Origin: Phallusia fumigata
Lineage: Eukaryota > Chordata > Ascidiacea > Phlebobranchia > Ascidiidae
Reading direction: 5' to 3'
Assembly: GCA_008931825.1 (NCBI GenBank)
Contig: QXVZ01006335.1
Coordinates: 1 to 28,657 of the forward strand
DNA: 28,657 nt
Numbering within the stretch: position 1 is the stretch's first letter; each line of letters opens with the position of its first letter. Position numbers and translations under genes: made by a program. The notes beneath the pieces were generated by a model, which worked only from the letters and a program-made list of their open reading frames with translations, was not told the DNA's origin and made no database searches. This document shows, in pieces, positions 9,381 to 19,223 of this stretch.

Positions 9381-11531
9381 GTGTTATTTATGCAAATGTT
9401 ACTCAATTTAAGCGTTAAAATGAACAAAACCAACGATGAAAGCGAGATGCCAGACGCACAAGTCAATTTCCGACCAAGCAAAACGCGCAGACGTCTCCCT
9501 CCGACACCAGCTATGACAAAGACCAGCTTTTTGTGTGGTGAAAACCCGCACTGTGACGTCATAAGGGAGTTCCAGACAAACGAGTTTTTAGGGTTTTCCG
9601 CGACCGAAAGAAACTTTCAACTGCCCCAAATGGAACACGCAACACATATTACCTCAACACCTACTTATTCCAAGGCAGTGGACGAAGACTCCGTCGGATT
9701 TCAAACAAACTACTCCAAAACTGAAAGCAGCAATGTAAATGGCGTTAATTTAGAGACTGACAGTTCGGATGTTAATCCGGACCAGAAAGACACACCGGAA
9801 ATATGTTTTCTATGTGGATTGCGGATAAAGACGTTCGCAGTTCGTGCTTACAGGGGAATGGTAACCTCATCACATTCTATCGGTCAGCAGATACGAAGAA
9901 GAAAAAACAGCAAACGATTTGTGGTGAACAAAAGTTGTTGCTCTGAAAGTGGCGTTTACCTGGGTAGTGTCACGACTATATTGACCAGAGGTAAGTTTCT
10001 CTGGTAGGATTTGGGAGCATGAGAAAAGTTTAGATTACTCGGTGAGCCTTTACTTGGACATTAACTTTGGACAACGACTTGATTTTAAATATTTGAGTGA
10101 TGCAATCTTGCACCTCATTAACGCGAGTGATGGGTCCAAATTTTATGGAGGCAAACAAACATGTTTGCAAACATCAAGTTTAACAAAACCTTATTTCCTA
10201 ATCTGCGAACGATTTCACAACGACACAACAGATTTTTAACCTCTTTTTAACGATAGTTGTTACATATATCCGTACATCTATTTAACGATTTGTTAAATCT
10301 GAAAGCAGCAAAGGTAAATCATAGATAAGGGTTCATCAAAACCCCTGTTGTAGAGCTTTGGTTCATAATCATTGCCGGAAATCTTTTACAAAAAACTGTT
10401 GGTTTAAATCTACACCAACATAAAGCGCCCTCTGGTCCCATGCTTACTAATCTCTGTGTATTTCGCCAGGCGACGGGTGTACTGACGTCGCAGTGTCGAA
10501 AGTTTTGCAACACAGCAAAGAGGGAAAGATAGGAATCCCAGTGACTATGACAGTGAAGGATCGAAGCATTCAGCTGCGCTGCACTCAGATGGTGATTGAG
10601 AACGGTGGGCAGCGGGACGAATCAATGATATGGGAGATGCAGCCACGCAGGTAATATTTCAAATTGTGTGTCTTAAATGTTGTTTGAAATGTTGGTGTTG
10701 ATCCACAGTTCTGTTTATAGTCATGAGTGGAGCTGAACACTGAGCCGGTCTGCCCCAAAGAAAAAACTTTTAACATACAACCTAAAAATTTTACCATTAA
10801 TAGAGAGGTTGTTTTTGGCAAAAAAAAACTTTATGACTTTTCCCGTTTTTGACTCAATTTCTTGAACAGCAAGCGTAATATAACAAAATGGCCGAAAATG
10901 ATTGCCTTTGGGTAAAAAATACAAAGTCAGACAATCCGAATGCATTTTCGATAATCTTTTAAAACAGAGTTTTATAGAATAACAACCTGCAAAGTTGCAA
11001 CGTCATCGTCTACTCTGATGGTCTGGATTTACAGACACGAGGCGAGGCTGAAGAGAGTCGTCCTTCGATGTCACGTGGTCAAGATGCTCACCAATGACAA
11101 AGCGGAAAGCATGGTGAGAGTTTAAAGTCAAAATCTAAAAAACGGAGAAGGAGATTAAACATCGGTAAAACAATGTTTAAAAAAAAATCAAATACGAATG
11201 CCCGAATAAACGCTCAAATCAAAGGTGTTCAGGGTGAAACGGATCCATGTTAGTTTGCACCTGTAGCATTTAAACCGCGACGAGAGCCATAGAAACTCAG
11301 CAGAAGATAACATATCGTGCGGTCAACAATCTGTCCACTGCATAGCAAGAAAACGTCTCCAAAAGTCTGTTGTTTAAAGGCGATGGAAGTAAACAAAAGC
11401 CGAGAATTGTGCAACAGCGCCGCATGGCGGCATCAACCACCAACGCACCGTCTTCGCTCAACGGCGCCAAAGAGTATATCTTCAAAGAGCGTGCAAAGCA
11501 ATACCTCAAGAACATTGTCAGCTATTCCTGA
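9381..11531 (+). CDS. FAM43-like: PTB-domain protein, FAM43-like
   Basis: Four exons join in frame: 9381-9990, 10470-10650, 10978-11113 and 11346-11531 (1113 nt, 370 aa). A start at 9420 (AAAATGA context, MNKTNDESEMP) gives 357 aa and is equally likely. The N-terminal half looks disordered and contains an SH3-ligand-type motif (RRLPPTP). From about residue 190 (start at 9381) a PTB fold begins: GVYLGSVTTILTRGDGCTDV, a VTMTVKDRSIQL strand, then ITTCKV, MVWIYRHE and RVVLRCHVVKM. The YLG..T..(K/R)GDGC opening, the W(I/V)YRHE strand and LRCH(V/A)V are what I recall of FAM43A/B. PTB proteins are cytoplasmic adaptors that bind NPxY-type or phosphotyrosine peptides; the FAM43 role is poorly known. 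The last exon acceptor (CTGCATAG at 11345) is the least certain. Another PTB adaptor family remains possible. Confidence 0.65.
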
Positions 11532-11622
11532 GATGATTGAGCTTGGCTAAAGCTATCCATATATGCCCAATAATGTTAAGAACCTGCCAATGCCGCAAAT
11601 TTGTGCTTGTTTACATACGACT

Positions 11623-11628
11623 AATAAA
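11623..11628 (+). terminator. Polyadenylation signal AATAAA
   Basis: This canonical AATAAA lies 92 bases after the stop codon of the PTB-domain gene, within an A-rich stretch. Distance and orientation fit its 3' end. Confidence 0.6.
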
Positions 11629-12572
11629 AATAAAAAAATATTTCTTTAACTTTTATGACTGTCCGAAATTACGTTAGATTACTAGAGCAGAAACAACAGC
11701 GGAACCAACATTTTCTTTAAGAGTCTTAGTCGTCGGTACATTCATCGCTACGTCTGCAGCATTCTTTGGAACACATGACCGCAAATTGTTCACTCAGTAA
11801 CCAATCGAGCAAACAAAAATCAGACTTTGAAAGAGCCACAAGAAACACCGTTCTTACAAACAATGCATTTGGGGTTTGAAGAGAGAGACAAAAGACTGCA
11901 GGCCGTCAGGGTGGGACAATCCTGTTTTACTGCAGGTGCATAACAGGTTTGCGCGTTACTAAGCAAACAACAGCTTGCAGGTTTTAATGTGCTCAATAGG
12001 TTTGCACGTAAAAGCTGCAGTTAATCAGTCAATAAAGCAACTTTGTTGGGTTGAATCGAAGACTGTTGCTATTGCACTTTTAGCTGTGCAAGCCTCAAGC
12101 GAAATTGCAAATGATTTTAAAGCAGTCAGTGGCCGCAAGGAGTGTGTGAGATTCGCAACGAACATGGGCACAAGAAGAGAAGCTTACTTAAAACCAGAGA
12201 ACTGTCAGTGAACTTGCATAGTGGCGAGAAGATTAAAACCGCGCGGTAAATACACAAGTGAGGAGAAAGAAAACATGACGCAATTAGTGACGCCAAAATG
12301 CATTGATGATGACAGCAGCGTTTGTCAAGACGTGTGCATTAAAATATATTTGCTTAGTGCATGTTTTCCGAATGTTATATTTTAACTAAAGCAAACTCGT
12401 CAATATGTAACACTCGTTTTCTTTATAGTTGACACTCGGTTTCTTTATAGTTCGTACGCACGTTCGGCGTGCAAAGTTGTGCACGTAATAATAGCGTTTA
12501 AATTTAAGTACACAAACGCCCCTAAGCTTGTAGGGTGAAAACATATTACAAGAGAAAACTATTAAAGCAAAA
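11629..12572. other. Intergenic region before transporter paralog A
   Basis: It holds no recognised gene. The 78-codon frame at 11975-12211 has no domain and sits in non-exonic sequence. A copy of the dispersed repeat core is at 12301-12345 (GATGATGACAGCAGCGTTTG). A short direct repeat (CTCGTTTTCTTTATAGTT then CTCGGTTTCTTTATAGTT) is at 12413-12452. Acceptor-like AGCTTGTAG ends near 12532, about 40 bases before the transporter ATG. Confidence 0.5.
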
Positions 12573-15500
12573 ATGGCAGAAGTTAAGCGAAGACGTTTCA
12601 GCAACAAAACTGAAGATGAGGACGCAAAACCTGAAGAAGTGGAATTAAAAAAGGAGGTAGGACATACATTTAGGACAATACCGGTGTCAAGTACTTGGAG
12701 CGTTCTCAAATTGTTCTCAACGCGAAGTGTTGTAATAATCTGTTGAATGGTAATTCATTGGATTTGCACAAAAACTTTTCCGCTAATTCGGAGCCTGCAC
12801 TGAAAGAAAACTTAGGATAAAGAAACGAAGAAAAAGTTAGGAAAGGAAAAAGAAAGGAATAAATTTAGTTATAAAAGTTCTATTGTATAAAAGAAAAATG
12901 CGTACTCTGCTCAGACTGCAGGGCGCGTTGTTAGACGGCTTAATTGTCTCTTTTCCTTTTATGTTCACGCAAAATTTGGTGTTATTCGTCAACTACAACT
13001 GCGGTGAAGTGTTTCTGCATCTTCGACCTTGAAAATTTCACAAAACATTATGTGATAATTTTGTTAGGTGGGTTTAATCGGAGGTCTGTCTCTGGTGGTC
13101 GGAACCATGATCGGATCCGGAATCTTTCTTTCCCCTGCTGGGATATTGCGCGAAGCACAATCAGTGGGAGCAAGTTTGTGCATTTGGGCTGGATGTGGTC
13201 TGCTAGCAACTATGGGTTTGTTAAGAGCAGTTTGATAATATGCCCTATTTCTTAGATGTTCTAAAAGTAATTTCAATTGGTCTGTTTCTAGGAGTTATAA
13301 TTTAAGGATATTCATAAATATATATTTTTGGAAGGACATGTACTGTAGAAAAAATTGTCTCGATGTGATCTTCAAGCTAGCACAGATGTAGTGCAGGTTT
13401 TTCAAACTTTTAGATCAGCTCTCGAGCCTGCCTCCTAGAAAACAATACCTCAAAAATGTTGTTTTTATTTAAAGTCGGAGCCCCCCAGGGGACCCCGAGT
13501 TTGAAACCACTAATGTAGTTGGTTAACTTTACGCCAATGTAAAACGCTAATTGTCAAGTATGGTATTGTACTTTAAATTGATACCGTACGTTGAGTCTAT
13601 AAGTGGCAGTAAAATGTAAACTGAAAGTGCCAGTCTAACCAAACTTTCCAAGCATTCTATTGCAGTATGGTGTTGGTTGGAAAAACTAATCGGCGCTGGG
13701 ATTTGAACCCACGACAGAAAATTCTCCTGGTTCGTTTTAGGTAACGCGTTCTCGCAAAAAATCAACTGCTGACGTATGGCCGTTATAATGGAAATTATCA
13801 TCTATAACAACGAAACAACAAACATGTTTTCTGGCAGGCGCGTTGTGCTACATTGAACTGGGCTTGATGATACAGCACTCTGGCGGAAGTTACATCTACC
13901 TGCGAGCAGCGTACGGGAATGTGATTGGATATCTCGTTGTCTGGACGACTGTCGTAGTTACAGGACCATCAGCTTCCGCGATTCTGGCCGTTGGGTTTGC
14001 GGAATACGCCACGACCCCGTTTTACGCCAACTGCACCCCACCAGCTACTGTACAAAAGTGTGCAGCTATCTTTAGCATACGTAAGTTTGTGTTGTAGTTA
14101 ACCATGTAGGAAAATGAATATGTGTTTTGGATGCGGTTGAACATGGTTTAATCCAAATAATCTGATCAAATACCAAAGGAAGTGTTTGGTTTGATTAAAT
14201 GTGCTGCATTGGCAATTTTTAGCAAGGTATTCCATCTGTAGCGAAACCGGTCGAAAAGTTTTAGGGGGTGACCAAAGCTTTTACTGGTGTTAGCGAGTAA
14301 AAGGGTTTGGTTTGAGACCACTGGTGTAAAACAACACCTAGTTAAAGCGCTCAAATGTTTCCAAACAGAACGTTTTGTTCCACATACACGTGACAAATGT
14401 GGTTTACATAAACACACATGCGTTTGACTTCCTCCCAAAACTTTCTAGTGATCATCGTCACAATCAACTGCTTCAGTGTGAAACTGAGCAACTTCGTTCA
14501 AATCTTCTTCACTGCGGCCAAGCTGGCCATCATTGCGGCGATTATTGTTGGTGGTTTCGTCATGCTTGGTCAGGGAAAGACTGAAAATCTGACCAATGCA
14601 TTCGCTGGGTCGGCAAGTTCTTTCTCAGCAATCGCTGTAGCGTTTTACAGTGGACTGTGGTCGTACGACGGCTGGTAAGTTTTTTACACGCCATAAAAAT
14701 GTAGAAAATGATATTTATACAAGTGTGTGCCCTTCTTACAACACAAGCATCCTAACTGTAGAAATAACTGATGTTGTCGCTAATATTAGTGACATGTTGA
14801 CCGACAATTCTCCACTATTCGAAACCAGACTATTTTTTAAGGAACCAACTCAATTCAATCACGGCGGAAGTCAAGAACCCGGTTAAGTAAGTAATAAAAC
14901 TAAAATGTCATTGGAGTTAAACTCCGCTACAAAAAAAGCTGGAAGTTGACGCGTTCTTCAGAGTTTGACGGTTGCATGTTAATTTCGACTTTTATAGTTT
15001 ATCTGAAATCCTTCTTTGAAAAAAAATGCCAATTTGCTACTTGACAATCTTTCTTCGGCAAAAAACGCAGTGGCTTCTTGACATCTAGTTAACTGTTCCA
15101 TAAAATACCTCGTAATATGTCCCGTATCTCTTTTTGCAAGCACAAAATACATTTTAACACAAGATTCGTAGCAAGGTGATTATGCTTTTGTGCCGCTATG
15201 TTTTCTTTCACCAAGCGAAATAAACTCAACTCAATCCCACCAAATCGCTTTCAACTGCGCAGAAACTTTCCACTTGTGGTAATGATCGGAATTCCTCTCG
15301 TCACAATCCTTTACATCCTCATCAACATCGCTTACTTCACTGTGATGACGCCAGCAGAGATGATGCAATCAAACGCCGTCGCGATTGTAAGTCGACGTTG
15401 ACGTCATATTAGAATGCTCGATACGTAATTTAAAATTCTAGAGAAGTCAGAGTCACTAAGATGTGAGTTAAAAAAGAAAGCAAACAACTTTTCCTATAAA

Positions 15501-17458
15501 ATGAGTAAAGAACATTGCTGAAATTGATAGGATCAAATTAAAAACTCCCTAATAAAAACATGTTTATAAGATTCCAGTATACTTAATTATTTTTTATCGT
15601 GTATCCCTCTAGTTGTATGCACCAATGCATAATATAACAATACAAAATCGTTTCTTTTAGACTTTTGGAGATCGGGTTTTTGGTCCGGCAAGTTTTTTGG
15701 TTCCCATAGCTGTGGCTTGTTCTACTTTCGGTTCAGCCAACGGAACTCTTTTCGCAACAGGCAGGTTGGTGAAAACCAGCAGTAATTGCGACCTATGTTA
15801 CATCGTAAACTCGCAAGGTTGTGGGTTCCAATCCCCACTCGGTCACTTGCGTTCCCTGAGCGATGAACTTTAGCGGCATTGGTCTAATTCTAAACCGATA
15901 AACTCACGCATGATTCAGATTAAAATAAATAAAAACAACAAATAAAATGGAATGAAGAGAAGTGCAATAAAGAAAACAGTGCAACAACACATTACGCGTT
16001 TTACGCCCATTAAATCCGACACACAATCAAAATATATTTTGTCTCGCAGAGTGGGTTATGCAGCTGGGAAAAATGGTCATATGTTGAGTATATTTTCGTA
16101 CATCAGTATTACAAGGTTGACACCTTCGCCTGCTCTGATAGTACAGGTAAGTTGAAAAAGAGGAGAAACTTACTAAACTAAAAAAGCAACCACCTTATAA
16201 AACAATACCTTCAGTACATGAGACAAAAACAAATATAGGACGTTTTTAGGTTCGTTGTTAACTAAAGGTAAGAAGCAGGATAAGCGCATTTCTGATGATT
16301 TTTTTGACATCAGGGTAGGATCTCAATGAATCAAGGTCCAGATTGATTCTTTATTACCTTACCAGGCGTCTATTGCTGTTATAATGGTCATTCCCGACAC
16401 TTCAACTTTCTCAAGTCTCATTGATTACTTCACTTTTGCCGCGTGGATCTTCTACGGTTTCACATTTCTATCAGTGATCGTGCTGCGTTATCGTAAGCCA
16501 CACTGGAAAAGACCTTACCGCGTAAGAACCTGCTTCCAAAAATTTGGTAATAGGAAAAAATCGCTGCTAATTTTAAACTTGTTATTACCCAAATCGTAAC
16601 AAAAAAACCTTAATAAAAATCGTGAAAGAGAGTTTATATGAAACATTTTTGTTTAACACACCTCCTTGTTTTTTTCTGTAAACAACGTAAAAATATACTT
16701 ATGCTGGTGCGGCATGATCTGGTCGTCTCTAATCAACTACCAAGAAATGAAAAACAAAAAACAGGACCAACTGTTCAGAATTCCAAAAACACTTTTGTTT
16801 CAAAAAATTTTCTAGATTTTTTAACACAAACGTAATGTGGTTCAAGATACGGTTTTGTTCCAGGTGTTCCTTCCGATCCCAGCCATCTGTTTTCTCGCAT
16901 CTTTGTATCTCATCGTTGCTCCGATCCTGGAGGACCCAGCAATCGAGTATCTCTACGCCGCAATCTTCATCCTTGCAGGACTTATATTTTACATCCCCTT
17001 CGTTCATTTCAAGATTGTCCCGCCGTTCATGGGTAAATAACGTTTGACCTCCATGAACACTTCGTATGCTTTTGCTGCCGTGATTTAGCACAATACAGAA
17101 CGTAGTTGTACTGGTTATGACAACAGCGATAGTTTTAAACGTTTGCATTACAATGTATTCACTATATACAAGCTCTCTGGTAGTTATGTTTTTAATCAGA
17201 GAACTGAAACCCGATTTTTTTTGCGTTCGGTGCACAAGTCAAATCGAGACTTAATTCATTTAGCAAGTTTGCTACAGCGAATGTTCCGCCCTATTATGAT
17301 GTCTTTTAATCTTAACTCTACCCGGCGTGTTCTTTTCCCTCATCACAGGTCCATTAACAGTGTTTTTACAAGAGCTGCTTGAAGTTGTGCCGCCTCCAGA
17401 TGACGAGTCACTGGATGAAGAAATCGAAGAAGAATTGGGGAAGTCGTCTGCATTCTGA
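12573..17458 (+). CDS. slc7a9: SLC7A9-like b(0,+) amino acid transporter light subunit, paralog A
   Basis: Eleven exons: 12573-12656, 13068-13215, 13838-14080, 14449-14674, 14842-14886, 15263-15386, 15661-15764, 16050-16146, 16366-16521, 16864-17032 and 17349-17458 (1506 nt, 501 aa; human is 487). It is an APC-superfamily antiporter with 12 membrane segments. Family members exchange cystine and basic amino acids for neutral ones after disulfide pairing with an SLC3 glycoprotein. Visible hallmarks: GSG at 44-46 in segment 1, heavy-chain Cys143 (FYANCTPP), GLWSYDGWN with Trp229 in segment 6, TPSPAL after segment 8 and VPPP at 479-482 near the tail. Cytoplasmic ends are charged: [13 protein letters not shown] and [13 protein letters not shown], ending SSAF. 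Oddities: segment 3 reads [10 protein letters not shown], where human has IKPTSFAII, and Lys332 stands at the human Arg333 position. Exon 5 is also divergent ([10 protein letters not shown]). No stop or frameshift was found. The close paralog lies 1.8 kb downstream. Confidence 0.9.
13393..13511. mobile_element. hAT-type MITE with near-perfect 8-bp target duplication
   Basis: A 119-base element in intron 2 of paralog A is bounded by (G)ATGTAGT at 13385-13392 and (A)ATGTAGT at 13512-13519. The ends are inverted repeats around GTTTTTCAAAC (left) and GTTTGAAAC (right). The right end, ACCCCGAGTTTGAAACCACT, is typical of non-autonomous hAT elements. An 8-bp target duplication is the hAT hallmark. 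It is too short to encode a transposase. Confidence 0.6.
13691..13782 (-). repeat. tRNA-like sequence (tRNA pseudogene or SINE head)
   Basis: On the minus strand there is an A-box-like GTCAGCAGTTGA, a stem-loop region GCGTTACCTAAAACG, a variable-arm-like CAGGAGAATTTTCTG, and a near-perfect B box in GGGTTCAAATCCC. A T-run follows about 6 bases beyond, as in Pol III terminators. The length and long variable arm suggest a Leu- or Ser-type origin. The acceptor stem pairs at only about five of seven positions and I cannot place the anticodon, so a working tRNA is unlikely. It lies antisense in intron 2 of paralog A. Confidence 0.5.
14225..14326. mobile_element. hAT-type MITE remnant
   Basis: GGTTTGGTTTGAGACCACTG at 14308-14327 is the end type seen in the elements at 13393 and 21350. 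An internal AGGGGGTGACC block at 14263 is also typical of these MITEs. The other end and the target duplication are not clear. It lies in intron 3 of paralog A. Confidence 0.35.
14463..14674 (+). repeat. Exon 4 block nearly identical to paralog B
   Basis: From ATCAACTGC to the donor, these 212 bases differ from 22398-22609 at 8 positions. Seven changes are synonymous and one is Lys to Arg. The first 14 bases of the exon and both flanking introns differ strongly. Exon 2 of the same genes is only about three quarters identical. The pattern suggests recent gene conversion confined to the exon. Confidence 0.75.
15172..15262 (+). repeat. SINE-like fragment ending at the exon 6 acceptor
   Basis: It resembles 7755-7845 (TTTTGTGC(C/T)GCTA, CCAAGCGAAATA(A/G)AC). 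Its downstream edge merges into the acceptor TTCAACTGCGCAG of paralog A exon 6. Paralog B has an unrelated sequence here (TTTTAATTTCCGCAG). Confidence 0.35.
15780..15945 (+). repeat. tRNA-derived SINE-like element with Pol III B box
   Basis: CTCGCAAGGTTGTGGGTTCC, then AATCCCC, contains the B-box consensus GGTTC(C)AATCC. It continues with TTCCCTGAGCGATGAACTTT and ends in an A-rich tail (AAAATAAATAAAAACAACAA). It lies in intron 7 of paralog A and matches the copy at 3735-3930. Confidence 0.55.
17095..17205 (+). repeat. Dispersed repeat, copy in paralog A intron 10
   Basis: It has the core TTATGACAACAGCGATAGTT followed by the second block CAAGCTCTCTGGTAGTTATG plus TTTTTAATCA. The same two blocks, in the same order, are at 4385-4480. 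Confidence 0.6.
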
Positions 17459-17597
17459 TCCTCCGGTTCATCACAACATGATTGCTCAGCTGGTGTTTTA
17501 TTTTGTATTTTGTGCTGAAAGTTGCAAGTGTCAATTTTCGTTTTCATTCAAGGTTTTCCACTTGTGTTTGTAAGTTTGGTTGAGAGGTTAGGCACAA

Positions 17598-17603
17598 AAT
17601 AAA
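17598..17603 (+). terminator. Polyadenylation signal AATAAA
   Basis: The signal lies 140 bases after the paralog A stop codon. It is the first canonical signal downstream and a reasonable 3' end for the transcript. Confidence 0.55.
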
Positions 17604-18726
17604 TACATCTTATTATTTTGTCCAGTCTAAGTTAAGGTTGGTCACAGCTGTGATGTTTTAAATGACGTAGCGAAAATCCTTCAGGACAGGCTACCTTTCA
17701 AAATGAAGATTCGCAATTAAACCTAAATAATCGCTGTATGCTAGACCTGAAGAGGTGTACTGGCAGATCAGAGCTGGCGTTCAAAACATTTACGGTCTGT
17801 GGGGCTTGTGTCAGAGGCTTATCTATAATGAGGAGTTCGGTTATCTTAAGATTGCTTAAAGTTGGATAATAAAATTGCAAATGGACAGAGAAACACAACG
17901 GCAAGTTCCCAATAAAAGTATAAGTACAAGACCCAGGTGGTTGTTTAATCGGGCTTTTCAAATTCCAGTCAGAGCCGAGAACTTAGACCAATTAAACAAG
18001 AGTTGCCAATTTTTTGTGCACAAAACCTCACAGCAACGTTTAAAATCGTGTAAATGACATTTAGAACCAAATCTAGATCCTGTTCAGCGAGAACCACAGG
18101 GGCGTTGCAGTTTGTGACGGCAGGAAAAAGTTTCACACAACTATCCACAACGCGAAACCAATGCAAGGCAGGGCTATGCAAACACCGTCAGGATTGACGA
18201 GCTGTGTGTCAACACATGTCAGTTTGACCAGTTTTCATTTATTATTGTTTTCGGGTTGATGCCAAACATTAAAAGCAGATAGGGGCTGGGATTTATTCTA
18301 TGCTTGGAAAGGGCTATCCAAAATAAAGTACGTAGGTCATATTAAATGCATATTAGTTATTGCGCTGCAAAATCGTCGGAGAGCAAACAGAATCCAATAC
18401 CGCCCAAAAGTGCGCAAGTATGCAGTAAGCGATTGAGTCGTGGTATTAGAAATCATTGTAGCGTAAAAACGTTTTATTTAAACGTATTTTTTTGCAGAAA
18501 AGTACAGGAAAGGACCAGTAGGGGCCTGTAGTACAATTTCCACGTCTTTACAAACCAAGGCGTTCGATTTAAAACGTTCAGTTATCAATTTAAATGTGAA
18601 TACATCTGGCGGAAAATCATAGTGTTGTTTTTTTGTGCGTTTTTGTGCGTGTTGTTGGACCTAGAGTAGTGCTGACTAGACCGCATGGGAAAAAACTAAA
18701 TTGAATGAATTTTTGAGCTTCATCAC

Positions 18727-19022
18727 GGTAAAATAACAAAAAAATTCACGATCGAATTGTTTCAATCTGGCAAACTACTTTAATGCGTATGATGAGGTTG
18801 TAGATGTTATGGGTTAACAGGTAGTCACAAAACCTTCAAAAAGAAGAGTGAATGACCAACAGCAATATGTCAGACAGGCTTTTGGTTTAAAACGGTCATG
18901 ACTGGGTTTCTAGGTGGTATGGTAAAGTCGCAAAAAATTCCAAGACTAATTGTTTCTATCTGGCAAATTACTTGCTCATGGTAAGCAGACACGTTAACGG
19001 TTTATGGGCAGTCACAAAACCT
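18727..19022 (+). repeat. Imperfect direct repeat of about 105 bp upstream of paralog B
   Basis: Copy 1 (18727-18835) and copy 2 (18921-19022) share GGTAAA, AATTGTTT(C/T)(A/T)ATCTGGCAAA, GTTAAC and AG(T)CACAAAACCT blocks in the same order. They end about 200 bases before the paralog B ATG. No coding capacity is seen. Confidence 0.6.
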
Positions 19023-19208
19023 CGTTAACTGAAAGCAAGCCAAGTAAAGTAAAGACTGCGTAAATATCACAAAATGTGAGCAGTTTGACTGACTAAAATT
19101 TTGAAACTAATATTTTGCAAACATTTTTGCCTTTGGCTTCAACTAGGTATCCTTTCTTCGTTTGAGGCAAGTTGTAAGAAAATTGCTTCTACTGTAGCTT
19201 GTTGATCG

Positions 19209-19211
19209 CAG
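19209..19211 (+). promoter_or_regulatory. Candidate splice acceptor in the paralog B leader
   Basis: The sequence GTTGATCGCAG ends about 12 bases before the ATG at 19224, behind a pyrimidine-containing stretch (TTGCTTCTACTG). In Ciona many mRNAs receive a trans-spliced leader at such a site. A normal 5' UTR intron would look the same, and chance AG is possible. Confidence 0.3.
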
Positions 19212-19223
19212 TTAATTTTCAAG

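Larger units (their letters stand above)
17604..19223. other. Intergenic spacer between the two transporter genes
   Basis: About 1.6 kb with no recognised gene. Open frames on both strands are under 90 codons and have no domain. The distal part carries a direct repeat (18727-19022). The spacer is too long for a typical short-spaced tunicate operon. Paralog B therefore probably has its own promoter, which I cannot identify. Confidence 0.5.

Noticed and set aside
11975..12211. 78-codon plus-strand frame in the spacer before paralog A
   Set aside because: No known domain, no clear splice signals, and it overlaps no conserved block.
16729..17235. 168-codon minus-strand frame, the longest on that strand
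   Set aside because: It runs antisense through transporter exon 10 and its flanking introns. The conserved coding signal is on the plus strand.
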